DNA of 64,000 nt, from positions 2,790,001-2,854,000 of the forward strand of contig NZ_CP094534.1 of assembly GCF_022811645.1 (NCBI RefSeq). Reading direction: 5' to 3'. The position numbers and the translations under genes were made by a program. The notes under the pieces were generated by a model that saw nothing but the letters and a program-made list of their open reading frames with translations, was not told the DNA's origin and did not search any database. Of this stretch, positions 8,200-16,166 are shown in pieces. Position 1 is the first letter of the stretch. The number at the start of each line of letters is the position of its first letter. This DNA comes from Hymenobacter monticola (GTDB lineage Bacteria > Bacteroidota > Bacteroidia > Cytophagales > Hymenobacteraceae).

Positions 8200-8275
8200 T
8201 TAGTGGTTAGTGACTAATGGTTAGCGGTTAATGGGCTTACAAGTAATTCGTTAACCATTTATCACTAACCACTAA
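8200..8275. repeat. AT-rich inverted repeat, 27-nt arms
   Basis: 8200-8226 (TTAGTGGTTAGTGACTAATG...) pairs with 8249-8275 with three mismatches. Unlike the other elements it is AT-rich. It fills the space between the puuD stop and the xdhC start. Confidence 0.88.
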
Positions 8276-8278
8276 TCG

Positions 8279-9709
8279 TTATTGATGTGCCCCCTGATTA
8301 ATCCAGCAGGCGATGAGGTCGCGCTCCTCCTGCGTAATCTGGGTTTTGTTGTTCTGGGGCATGGTTTTCGTTACCACCACGCGCTGCATGATTTTGTCTT
8401 TCAACCGAATGATGTCTTCGGGCGTGTCGTACACCACGCCGTTGGGCGGCGACTTGAACACGTCGTCGGTGGGGTGGGCCGAGTGGCATTGGACGCAGCG
8501 TTTCTGCACTATCATGTTTACCTGGCTCATGCTCACCGGCTGGGCGCAGGCATTAGCAGCCGCGGTGCCGGCCGCGCCGCTGCCACCCGACTGCGCGGGC
8601 GGGGCCGTCACGAACACCACGCCCAGCAGCAGGGCCACGGCGGCGGGCAGTACCCACACGGCCGTGTCGGTCTGGTGCTTTTCGCGCAGGTTCAGCCAGT
8701 GCTTCACGCCGGCCGTGCCCAGCGTGATGGCCGCCAGAATGGCCCAGGGGTAGGAGTGCCCGAAGGTGCTGGGGAAGTGGTTGCTGACCATCACAAACAG
8801 CACCGGCAGGGTGAAGTAGTTGTTGTGCAGCGAGCGGGCCAAGGCGTTTTTGCCCAGCGTGGGGTCGAGGGGCGTGCCCTCGGTGGCGGCGCGTACCATG
8901 GCTTTCTGGGCCGGGATGATGGTAAAGAAAACGTTGCCCACCATGAGCGTGCCCAGCATGGCGCCGAAGTGTATGTAGGCCGCCCGGGCGCTGAACACCT
9001 GCGCGTAGAAAAACGCAAAGCCCGTGGCCAGGATGAAACCCACAACTTTAAACCACGGGCTGCGCACAAACTCTGTGCGGCACAGCCCGTCGTAGAGCAG
9101 CCAAGCTGCCACAAACGAGCCTACCCCGATGCCCACGCCCGCCAGCGGCGAAATGTCGAGCACGCGCGGGTCGACCAGCATGGAGCTGGCGTTGAAATAG
9201 TACACCACAAACAACAGGCTGAACCCCGAGAGCCAGGTGAAATAAGCCTCGTATTTAAACCAGTGCAGGGCTTTTGGAATCTGTTTGGGCGCGGTTTTAT
9301 ACTTCTCCAGGTAATAAAAACCGCCGCCGTGCACGGCCCAGAGATTGCCGGCCAGCTCCTCGCGCACGTTGTCGGTGCGGTTGAGGGCGTTTTCGAGGAA
9401 CACGAAGTAGAACGAGGCGCCAATCCAGGCAATGCCGAAGGTGATGTGCATGAGGCGCACCACAATATTCAGCCATTCCATGATGTGGCCCGACCAGGGC
9501 GAGTCGCGCGCCAGCACGTAGCAAATGCCCACCGCCGCCACCGCGGCCAGCAGCATCAGCGCATAGGAATAGCCTTCGAGCGTGAAGCCGCTCTCGCCCA
9601 CGGCGCCGCCGTCGGGCCGCGCTTTAGCCACGCGCTGCAGCGCGTAGATGACGCCCAGCAGCAGCAGAAACGCCAGAAGGAGGGAAAAGAGGGTAACGTA
9701 TTGGAGCAT
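8279..9709 (-). CDS. puuD: PuuD, membrane urate oxidase with cytochrome c domain
   Basis: A 476-residue protein beginning MLQYVTLFSLLLAFLLLLGV. About eight transmembrane segments precede a C-terminal cytochrome c domain. The haem site is CVQCH near residues 405-409 and a likely distal Met lies in KTMPQNN near 450. FGIAWIGASFYFVFLENAL and RDSPWSGHIMEWLNI match the PuuD (DUF989) membrane domain. PuuD oxidises urate to 5-hydroxyisourate and passes electrons to the respiratory chain, replacing the soluble oxygen-dependent uricases. A longer in-frame start 26 codons upstream gives an arginine/glycine-rich extension inside a repeat, so the later ATG at 9709 is preferred. Confidence 0.9.
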   Translation of the reverse strand: MLQYVTLFSLLLAFLLLLGVIYALQRVAKARPDGGAVGESGFTLEGYSYALMLLAAVAAVGICYVLARDSPWSGHIMEWLNIVVRLMHITFGIAWIGASFYFVFLENALNRTDNVREELAGNLWAVHGGGFYYLEKYKTAPKQIPKALHWFKYEAYFTWLSGFSLLFVVYYFNASSMLVDPRVLDISPLAGVGIGVGSFVAAWLLYDGLCRTEFVRSPWFKVVGFILATGFAFFYAQVFSARAAYIHFGAMLGTLMVGNVFFTIIPAQKAMVRAATEGTPLDPTLGKNALARSLHNNYFTLPVLFVMVSNHFPSTFGHSYPWAILAAITLGTAGVKHWLNLREKHQTDTAVWVLPAAVALLLGVVFVTAPPAQSGGSGAAGTAAANACAQPVSMSQVNMIVQKRCVQCHSAHPTDDVFKSPPNGVVYDTPEDIIRLKDKIMQRVVVTKTMPQNNKTQITQEERDLIACWINQGAHQ

Positions 9710-9746
9710 GGATGGGAAAGGAGATAATGACAAACGGCCTCGCGTC

Positions 9747-9852
9747 AACCCCACCCCCTGACCCCCTCTCCAAAAGAGAGGGTGCACCGGTTAGGCGTGG
9801 CACGAAATCGTCAGGCTCCCCTCTCCTGGGGAGAGGGGCTGGGGGTGAGGTT
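9747..9852. repeat. CT/AG-rich palindromic element, family E copy 1
   Basis: Starts CCCCACCCCCTGACCCCCTC and ends GGGCTGGGGGTGAGG. It shares CCAAAA(G/A)AGAGGG and GCACCGGTT with the element at 23713-23859, so the two are one family. An inner hairpin, CCCCTCTCC TGG GGAGAGGGG, lies at 9818-9838. It sits between the divergent puuD and allB. Confidence 0.85.
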
Positions 9853-9934
9853 TTGCCGGGCGAGCCGCTGGCTTGTAACCTCAATTTAATTGAACCGGGA
9901 AAAAGCCCTCAATTTAGCGCCAAATTCCCTACTT

Positions 9935-11272
9935 ATGTCAACTCTCGCCCTGCGCAGCCAGCGCGTTGTTACGCCCGAGGGCGAGCACGCCGCCACCATT
10001 CTCATTGCAAACGGCCGCATTGCCGAGCTGCTGCCCTACGACGCCGAAGTGGCCGGCGCCACGCTCCTCGACGTGGGCGCGCGCGCCGTGCTGCCCGGCG
10101 TCATCGACCCGCACGTGCACATCAACGAGCCCGGCCGCACCGACTGGGAGGGCTTCGACACGGCCACCCGCGCCGCGCTGGCCGGCGGCCTCACCTCGCT
10201 GGTGGACATGCCGCTGAATTCGGCGCCCGTCACCACGTCGGTGGCCAATCTGGAAATCAAGCGCGCCGCCACGCAGGGCCAGCTGCACTGCAACGTGGGT
10301 TTCTGGGGCGGCGTGGTGCCGGGCAATGCCGACGAGATAGAGCCGCTGATTGCGGCCGGCGTGCTGGGCTTTAAAGCGTTTTTGACGCACTCAGGGATTG
10401 ATGATTTTCCAAATGCGACGGAGGAGGATTTGCGGCGGGTGATGCCCATTCTGGCGCGGCACCAACTGCCGCTGCTGGTGCACTGCGAGCTGTCGGAAGA
10501 CGATGATGCGTGGAAGCAGAACGACCACCGCTCATACTCCAATTACCTGGCTTCACGCCCCAAAAAGTGGGAAGACGACGCCATTGCCATGATGATTCGC
10601 CTGTGCGAGGAAACTGGCTGTTGGGTGCACATCGTGCACTTGTCGTCAGCCGATTCCATCGCGCCCATTGCCGCCGCCAAAGCCAGGGGCCTGCCGTTGA
10701 CGGTGGAAACCGGCCAGCATTACCTGTATTTCAACGCCGAGGACATCCAAGACGGCCAGACGCAGTTCAAATGTGCGCCGCCCATCCGCGAGAAGGCCAA
10801 CAACGACCAGTTGTGGGCCGCGCTGGAAGCCGGCATCATCGACTTCGTGGCCACCGACCACTCGCCCGCCCCGCCCGACCTCAAGCAGTTGGCCAGCGGC
10901 GATTTCACCACGGCCTGGGGCGGCATTGCCTCGTTGCAATTTGCCTTGCCCGTGCTCTGGACGGCCGCCCGCCGGCGCGGCGCCAGTCTCGATGACATCG
11001 CCAAATGGCTGAGCACCAACCCCGCCAGGCTGGCCGGCCAAAGCCAGCGCAAGGGTCAGATTGCGCCTGGTTTCGACGCTGATTTAATCGTGTTTGACCC
11101 CGAACAGACCTTTGAGGTGATGGCCGATATGATTCTGCACAAACACAAAGTATCCCCTTACATTTGCCAGGAATTGGCGGGTGTCATTGAATTAACTTTT
11201 CTCAAAGGCGAACAGGTTTTTCAGCACCCGAATTTCTTCCGCCTCAACCACGGCGAATTCTTAACCCGGTAG
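9935..11272 (+). CDS. allB: Allantoinase
   Basis: A 445-residue cyclic amidohydrolase that opens S-allantoin to allantoate. The metal site is visible: HVH near residues 60-62 in DPHVHINEPGRTDWEGF, the lysine that becomes carboxylated in GFKAFL near 147, His in HCEL near 183, His in HIVHLSS near 235 and Asp in ATDHSP near 308. DWEGF and MPLNSAPVTT are typical of allantoinases rather than dihydroorotases or hydantoinases. Start ATG at 9935 (MSTLALRSQRVVTPEG) was chosen over an upstream ATG that adds a non-conserved 15 residues. It is the first gene of an operon with allC and allE. Confidence 0.93.
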   Translation: MSTLALRSQRVVTPEGEHAATILIANGRIAELLPYDAEVAGATLLDVGARAVLPGVIDPHVHINEPGRTDWEGFDTATRAALAGGLTSLVDMPLNSAPVTTSVANLEIKRAATQGQLHCNVGFWGGVVPGNADEIEPLIAAGVLGFKAFLTHSGIDDFPNATEEDLRRVMPILARHQLPLLVHCELSEDDDAWKQNDHRSYSNYLASRPKKWEDDAIAMMIRLCEETGCWVHIVHLSSADSIAPIAAAKARGLPLTVETGQHYLYFNAEDIQDGQTQFKCAPPIREKANNDQLWAALEAGIIDFVATDHSPAPPDLKQLASGDFTTAWGGIASLQFALPVLWTAARRRGASLDDIAKWLSTNPARLAGQSQRKGQIAPGFDADLIVFDPEQTFEVMADMILHKHKVSPYICQELAGVIELTFLKGEQVFQHPNFFRLNHGEFLTR

Positions 11273-11276
11273 CGGA

Positions 11277-12530
11277 ATGCAGCAGGACTACACCGCGCGC
11301 GCTGAGCGAATCATGCAGCGCATTCAGCAATTGGCCGCCATCAGCGAGGACGCCGACGGCGTGACGCGCACCTTCGGCACGCCCGCCTTCGTGGCGGGCC
11401 GTGCCCTGGTGCAAGGCTGGCTGGAAGCCGCCGGCCTGCCCACCCGCGTCGATGGCATCGGCAATCTGCGCGCCCGGCTCGAAAGCCCCAACCCCGACGC
11501 CAAAACCTTCGTGCTGGCCTCGCATATCGACACGGTGGTGAATGCCGGTAAGTTCGACGGCCCGCTGGGCGTACTCATGGGCCTCGATTTGCTGGAAAAC
11601 CTCCTGGTGCATAAGGCCGAGCTGCCTTTTCACATCGAGCTGATTGCCTTCAGCGACGAGGAGGGCGTGCGCTTCCACACCACCTACCTGGGCAGCAAGG
11701 TGGTGACCGGTGCCTTCGACCCCGCCCTGCTGGGCCGCTGCGACGCCGCCGGCATTTCCCTCGACCAGGCCCTGGTAGCCATGGGCGGCGATGCCTCCAC
11801 ATTAACCTTGGACGCCATTCCGGCCGCCGAGTGGCTGAGCTACTTCGAGATGCACATCGAGCAAGGCCCCGTGCTGTGGGAGTGCCACGTGCCCGTGGCG
11901 CTGGTGACGGCCATTGCCGGCCAGCAGCGCGTGGAACTGACCTTCCGGGGCATGGCCGGGCACGCCGGTACCGTGCCCATGAACATGCGCCAGGATGCGC
12001 TGTGTGCTGCCGCTGAGTTTGTGCTCACGGCCGAGCAGTTTGCCCAGGTGCACGGTCGCGGGCTGGTGGCCACCGTGGGCAAGCTGGCCATCAACCACGC
12101 GGCCAGCAACGTCATCCCCGGCGAAGTGACCTGCAGCCTCGACCTGCGCAGCCCCGACGAAGCGCAACTGGCCCAGGCCTACGACTACCTCCGCAGCCAC
12201 GCCGAAGCCGTGGCCGGCCACCGCAACGTGACCCTCGACTGGAACCTGGTGCAGAAAACCGCCCCCGTGACCTGCGACGCCGGCCTGAACACGCTGTTGG
12301 CCCAGGCCATTGCCGCCAGGGGCCACGAAACCATTGCGCTGGTGAGCGGCGCGGGCCACGACGCCGTGCCCATCTCGTTCGTGGCGCCGGCTACGATGAT
12401 GTTTATCCGCTGCTACAAAGGCATCAGCCACAATCCGCTGGAGAACGTGGAGCTGGCCGATTTGGCCGCCGCCGTGGCCGTAGCCGACCAGTTTATTCAC
12501 CTGCTCCGCACCCAAAATCCCACCCGTTAA
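11277..12530 (+). CDS. allC: Allantoate amidohydrolase
   Basis: A 417-residue M20 family metallohydrolase. ASHIDTVVNAGKFDGPLGV supplies the first His and bridging Asp; FSDEEGVRF supplies the Glu pair; EMHIEQGP the next His; and SGAGHDAVPI and CYKGISHNPLE the C-terminal ligands. The dimerisation domain (GMAGHAGTVPMNMRQDAL) lies between. It releases ammonia and CO2 from allantoate to give S-ureidoglycine. The family also includes ureidoglycolate and N-carbamoyl amino acid hydrolases. Placement four bases after allB and one base before allE supports the allantoate role. Confidence 0.9.
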   Translation: MQQDYTARAERIMQRIQQLAAISEDADGVTRTFGTPAFVAGRALVQGWLEAAGLPTRVDGIGNLRARLESPNPDAKTFVLASHIDTVVNAGKFDGPLGVLMGLDLLENLLVHKAELPFHIELIAFSDEEGVRFHTTYLGSKVVTGAFDPALLGRCDAAGISLDQALVAMGGDASTLTLDAIPAAEWLSYFEMHIEQGPVLWECHVPVALVTAIAGQQRVELTFRGMAGHAGTVPMNMRQDALCAAAEFVLTAEQFAQVHGRGLVATVGKLAINHAASNVIPGEVTCSLDLRSPDEAQLAQAYDYLRSHAEAVAGHRNVTLDWNLVQKTAPVTCDAGLNTLLAQAIAARGHETIALVSGAGHDAVPISFVAPATMMFIRCYKGISHNPLENVELADLAAAVAVADQFIHLLRTQNPTR

Positions 12531-12531
12531 C

Positions 12532-13278
12532 ATGGAAATGTCCGCCCTGACGCGCTCGGTAGTGAAGCGCAACCACGCCATCATCGCCCCCGACGGCTAC
12601 ATCAACAGCAACGTGCCCGGCTGGACCGGCTGCACCACCAATGTCATCATCAACGAGCAGATGGGCGCCCGCCTCTGCCAAACGCTCATTACCCTCACCG
12701 AGGCCGGCCGCGTGCAGGGCGAAACTGAGGCCTCACAAATCTTCTTCTACGTGGTGCAGGGCGGCTGCACGGCCACCGTAGCCGGCGAAACCAGAGCGCT
12801 GAAAGTGGGCGAGTACGTGTACGTGCCCGTGGGCCAGCGCTACGATTTCAGCCAGCCCGAGGCCGGCACGCAGCTGCTCACTTTCCATAAGGTGTACGAG
12901 CCGCTGGCGGGCCATGCCACGCCCGGTGTGTTCTGGGGCGAGCGGGATTTCAGCAAGGCGCCCATTTACATGAACGACGAGGCCCTGCGCATCCAGGAAT
13001 TGCTGCCGAATGAGCCGGGCTTTGACATGGCCGTGAACATCTTCACCTACGGCCTCGGCGGCAACCTGCCGATGGTGGAAACGCACATCATGGAGCACGG
13101 CCTGCTGTACCTCGAAGGCCAGGCCATCTACATGCTCGACCAGTGCTGGTACCCCGTAAAAAAAGGCGATTCTATCTGGATGGCGCCCTACTGCCAGCAG
13201 TGGGCCACGGCCATGGGCCAAGAGCCATCGGTGTACATCTACTACAAGAACGTGAACCGCTTCCCGACGGTGAAGTAG
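12532..13278 (+). CDS. allE: (S)-ureidoglycine aminohydrolase
   Basis: A 248-residue bicupin. The C-terminal cupin has the Mn-binding set of this enzyme in ETHIMEHGLLYLEGQ (Glu, His, His, Gln). The N-terminal cupin has FFYVVQGGCTATVAG and VGEYVYVPVG. It releases ammonia from S-ureidoglycine to give S-ureidoglycolate. Its start codon follows the allC stop by one base, so the genes are translationally linked. Together with allC this shows the two-step hydrolase route that keeps stereochemistry. Confidence 0.93.
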   Translation: MEMSALTRSVVKRNHAIIAPDGYINSNVPGWTGCTTNVIINEQMGARLCQTLITLTEAGRVQGETEASQIFFYVVQGGCTATVAGETRALKVGEYVYVPVGQRYDFSQPEAGTQLLTFHKVYEPLAGHATPGVFWGERDFSKAPIYMNDEALRIQELLPNEPGFDMAVNIFTYGLGGNLPMVETHIMEHGLLYLEGQAIYMLDQCWYPVKKGDSIWMAPYCQQWATAMGQEPSVYIYYKNVNRFPTVK

Positions 13279-13299
13279 CGTGGACTCTGCGAGTCCGCG
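13279..13299. repeat. Small GC hairpin after allE
   Basis: GCGTGGACTC TGC GAGTCCGCG, nearly perfect, directly after the allE stop. It may slow 3' decay of the allBCE message; no T-tract follows. Confidence 0.6.
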
Positions 13300-13364
13300 T
13301 ACAACAGAACGTCGCGTCGAACCCAGCCGATACGTTTCGCGTGCTGAAATAATTAACTACTCGA

Positions 13365-13628
13365 ATGAAAATTATCGAATGGTTACTTTCCTCGCTGGTG
13401 TGGCTCCTGATATTCATTGCGCCAGCCATTACTGGCGCAATTTTCGGGGTAATTATCTGGCTGCATAGTCGCGACGCTTGGAGCTTGAGGGCGGCAATAT
13501 TAATTGTACTGACTGGCTGCGGCGTGGGCGTTGCTTTTGCCGAGAAAGCTCGCCGCGATAAGGGTAGCATTGAATTCATGGCTCGCAATATTGCCCACCC
13601 AGAACTGCGCAAAAAAGAGAATAAATAA
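13365..13628 (+). CDS. Small two-helix membrane protein
   Basis: An 87-residue protein with two hydrophobic segments (WLLSSLVWLLIFIAPAITGAI and AAILIVLTGCGVGVAFA) and a basic tail ending ELRKKENK. Its TAA overlaps the uraD start as TAATG, so it is translated with uraD and is probably a real gene. I do not recognise the family. The position inside the purine operon might mean a role in anchoring or transport, but nothing in the sequence shows that. Confidence 0.7.
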   Translation: MKIIEWLLSSLVWLLIFIAPAITGAIFGVIIWLHSRDAWSLRAAILIVLTGCGVGVAFAEKARRDKGSIEFMARNIAHPELRKKENK

Positions 13629-14137
13629 TGCCCCTCGAACAATTCAACCATTTCCCCAAACCCGCCCTCACTGAAGCCCTGCAAAAGTGCTGCGGCTCCA
13701 CGGCGTGGGTTGAAAAAATGGCCGCGCTATTTCCATTTGCCGACGCCGAAACGCTGATGCGCGAAGCCACTGCCCAATGGAATGAACTAACCGAAACTGA
13801 TTGGCGCGAAGCCTTTACGCACCACCCCAAAATAGGAGGTGATGTAGAAGCCCTGCGCGAGAAATTCGCCAGCACCAGCCAATGGGCCGAGGGTGAGCAG
13901 GCTTCCGTGAAACAAGCTTCCCAAGCTACTTTGGAAGCGTTGGCCGCAGGCAACGAGGAATACGAGCGCAAATTCGGCTACATCTTCATTGTGTGCGCCA
14001 CCGGCAAAACAGCCGACGAGATGCTGGCCCTGCTGCAAGCCCGCCTGCCCAATAAACCCGCCGACGAAATATTGATTGCCGCCGGCGAGCAGGACAAAAT
14101 TACCCGCATTCGCCTCGAAAAACTCCTTGCCGCATGA
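13628..14137 (+). CDS. uraD: OHCU decarboxylase
   Basis: A 169-residue helical protein that decarboxylates 2-oxo-4-hydroxy-4-carboxy-5-ureidoimidazoline to S-allantoin. The catalytic His is in FTHHPKIGGD. The family's substrate loop FGYIFIVCATGK and the C-terminal DKITRIRLEKLL helix are present. It starts within the stop of the small membrane protein gene and overlaps uraH by four bases (ATGA). Length matches the family. Confidence 0.95.
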   Translation: MPLEQFNHFPKPALTEALQKCCGSTAWVEKMAALFPFADAETLMREATAQWNELTETDWREAFTHHPKIGGDVEALREKFASTSQWAEGEQASVKQASQATLEALAAGNEEYERKFGYIFIVCATGKTADEMLALLQARLPNKPADEILIAAGEQDKITRIRLEKLLAA

Positions 14138-14472
14138 GCCAGATAACCACCCACATTCTCGACACCACCAAGGGCAAGCCGGCGGCCAACGTCAGCATCG
14201 CGCTGCTGCAGCAAGTAGGCGATAATTGGCAGGAAATAGCCCGCGGCCAAACCAACGCCGACGGCCGCATTCCCGATTTATTGCCGAAAGAAAAGCAGGT
14301 GGAATTGGGCGTGTATAAAATGAAATTCTACACCCAGGAGTATTTCGCGCAGGACGGCACGGCGAATTTTTATCCCTTTGTGGAAATCGTGTTCAACGTA
14401 GCCGAAAATGCCCATTACCACGTACCGTTGCTGCTGAACCCGTTCGGGTATTCCACCTATCGCGGTTCGTGA
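14134..14472 (+). CDS. uraH: 5-hydroxyisourate hydrolase
   Basis: A 112-residue transthyretin-like enzyme. THILDTTKGKPAANV is the N-terminal strand with the catalytic His. NADGRIPDLL carries the conserved Arg region, and the protein ends in YRGS, the C-terminal tetrapeptide that separates these hydrolases from transthyretin. HYHVPLLLNPFGYSTYRGS is fully typical. It hydrolyses the unstable PuuD product. It is cytoplasmic here, with no signal peptide. Confidence 0.96.
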   Translation: MSQITTHILDTTKGKPAANVSIALLQQVGDNWQEIARGQTNADGRIPDLLPKEKQVELGVYKMKFYTQEYFAQDGTANFYPFVEIVFNVAENAHYHVPLLLNPFGYSTYRGS

Positions 14473-14476
14473 GAAC

Positions 14477-14569
14477 GATGTAGCGCGAAGCTCCAGCTTC
14501 GCGTTTCGGCCGCGCCATTATAACGATTACCGTTCAACGATACGCGAAGCTGGAGCTTCGCGCTACATC
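14477..14569. repeat. Inverted repeat with perfect 28-nt arms
   Basis: 14477-14504 and 14542-14569 are perfect complements. Each arm is itself nearly palindromic (GCGAAGCTCCAGCTTCGC), so the RNA could fold as one long stem or as two hairpins. It lies between uraH and the DUF6986 gene. Confidence 0.93.
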
Positions 14570-14585
14570 CCGCCAATTCCCACCA

Positions 14586-16025
14586 ATGAAACTCAGCTTA
14601 CCTGAATCCGACAAAGCCGCCCTGCTCGACCAGCTTGGCGAAGCCAATATTAAATTCCAGCACACTTACCCCGGCGACCGGCCCGACCGCCAGCCCGTGC
14701 ACACCGTGTACGGCGGCGCCAACCTCTTCAAGGCCGATACCTGCGTGAAGATGGGCGAAATCGCCCTCAACAACCTGCTCACCTACGCGCCCAACTTCGT
14801 GGAGTTGGCCCGCGCCCTGCAGTTCAAAAACCACGAGCACCTGCCCACGCTCGAAGCCGATGTGGCCGCGCTGACGGCTAAGCTGGATGCCATGAGCCCG
14901 GGGGACCGCAAGCAGGAGCCCGCCTGGCTGGCGTATTCGGTGTATAACAAGATTGTGGCGAAGCTGAAGCGCGAAGCCGTTGAGGACTTCCGCGTCGATT
15001 TTGAGGACGGCTTTGGCAACCGGCCCGATGCCGAGGAGGACGAAACCGCCGTGCGCGCCGCCAAAGAAGTGGCCAAGGGCATGCAGCAGGGCACGCTGTC
15101 GCCGTTTATCGGCATCCGCATCAAGCCCTTCACCGAAGACCTGAAGCAGCGCGGCGTGCGCACGCTCGATATTTTCCTGACCACGCTGCTGGCCGAAACC
15201 GGCGGCAAGCTGCCGGATAATTTCGTGGTGATGCTGCCCAAAGTGACCATTCCGGAGCAGATGACGACGATGGTGCGCCTGTTCGAGCTGCTGGAGCAGG
15301 CCAACGGTTTGGCCCCCGGCACCCTCAAAATGGAAACGATGGTGGAAGCCACGCAAATCATCATGGACGAGGAGGGGCGCAACCCGCTCATGCGCATCAT
15401 CCGGGCCAGCGAAGGGCGCTGCATTGCGGCTCATTTCGGCACCTACGACTACACGGCCTCCTGCGGCATCACGGCCCGGTACCAGACCATGGCGCACCCC
15501 GTGTGCGACTTCGCCCACCACATGACCAAGGTGGCGCTGGGCGGCACCGGCATTTTCCTCTCCGATGGGGCCACCAACGTGATGCCCATCGGCCCGCACC
15601 GCGGCGACAACCTGACGTTTGCCCAGCTGCGCGAAAACCGCGAGTCGGTGCACAACGCCTGGCGGCAGGCCTACCACCACAGCACGCATTCGCTCATCAA
15701 CGGCTTCTACCAGGGCTGGGACCTGAACCCCGCGCAGCTGCCGATGCGCTACGCCGCCACCTACAATTTCTTCCTCAGCAGCTACGACGACGCGGTTTTT
15801 CGCTTGAAAACCTTCGTGGAGCGCGCCGCCATTTCCACCCTCACTGGCGACATTTTCGACGACGCCGCCACCGGCCAGGGCCTGCTCAACTTCTTTCTCA
15901 AAGCCCTGAACTGCGGCGCCATTTCGGAAGAGGAGATTCTGGCGACGGGTTTGACCCTGGAAGAGGTGCAGACCCGTTCGTTCTACCGCATTCTGCAAGG
16001 GCGGCGCCAGCGAGCGGCCGTCTAG
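14586..16025 (+). CDS. CitE-fold aldolase-like protein (DUF6986 type)
   Basis: A 479-residue soluble protein. VEDFRVDFEDGFGNRPDAEE, IGIRIKPF, VVMLPKVTIPEQM, METMVEATQIIMDEEG and CIAAHFGTYDYTASCGI follow the strand and metal-site order of the HpcH/HpaI and CitE-like TIM barrels. They look closest to the family now called DUF6986, sometimes labelled phosphoenolpyruvate kinase in old annotation. The malate synthase signature is absent. Related enzymes (malyl-CoA lyase, malate synthase) make or break C-C bonds with glyoxylate, and glyoxylate is the end product of the genes upstream. I infer a role in glyoxylate or ureidoglycolate metabolism; the reaction is unknown. Confidence 0.65.
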   Translation: MKLSLPESDKAALLDQLGEANIKFQHTYPGDRPDRQPVHTVYGGANLFKADTCVKMGEIALNNLLTYAPNFVELARALQFKNHEHLPTLEADVAALTAKLDAMSPGDRKQEPAWLAYSVYNKIVAKLKREAVEDFRVDFEDGFGNRPDAEEDETAVRAAKEVAKGMQQGTLSPFIGIRIKPFTEDLKQRGVRTLDIFLTTLLAETGGKLPDNFVVMLPKVTIPEQMTTMVRLFELLEQANGLAPGTLKMETMVEATQIIMDEEGRNPLMRIIRASEGRCIAAHFGTYDYTASCGITARYQTMAHPVCDFAHHMTKVALGGTGIFLSDGATNVMPIGPHRGDNLTFAQLRENRESVHNAWRQAYHHSTHSLINGFYQGWDLNPAQLPMRYAATYNFFLSSYDDAVFRLKTFVERAAISTLTGDIFDDAATGQGLLNFFLKALNCGAISEEEILATGLTLEEVQTRSFYRILQGRRQRAAV

Positions 16026-16099
16026 TTCGGCCTTGTGTGGCATGAATCGAACGGCTGTTTGACTCAAAAAATAAGTATAGTAATTGCATAGTATTCGGC

Positions 16100-16163
16100 A
16101 AAACCTTTTATTTTTCATCAGCTGATGCGCTTTGGCATTGGCGGATGAAGAGTAAAAGGTTTT
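16100..16163. promoter_or_regulatory. Hairpin reaching the start of the next gene
   Basis: 16100-16119 (AAAACCTTTTATTTTTCATC) pairs with 16144-16163 with two mismatches in 20. The 3' arm ends in a T-run three bases before the ATG at 16167. It can act as terminator for the DUF6986 gene and would also hide the start region of the amidohydrolase mRNA. Confidence 0.65.
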
Positions 16164-16166
16164 TTC

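Noticed and set aside
14586..16025. Malate synthase call for the gene after uraH
   Set aside because: Glyoxylate context is attractive, but the malate synthase signature residues are not seen and the motif order fits the DUF6986/CitE group better.
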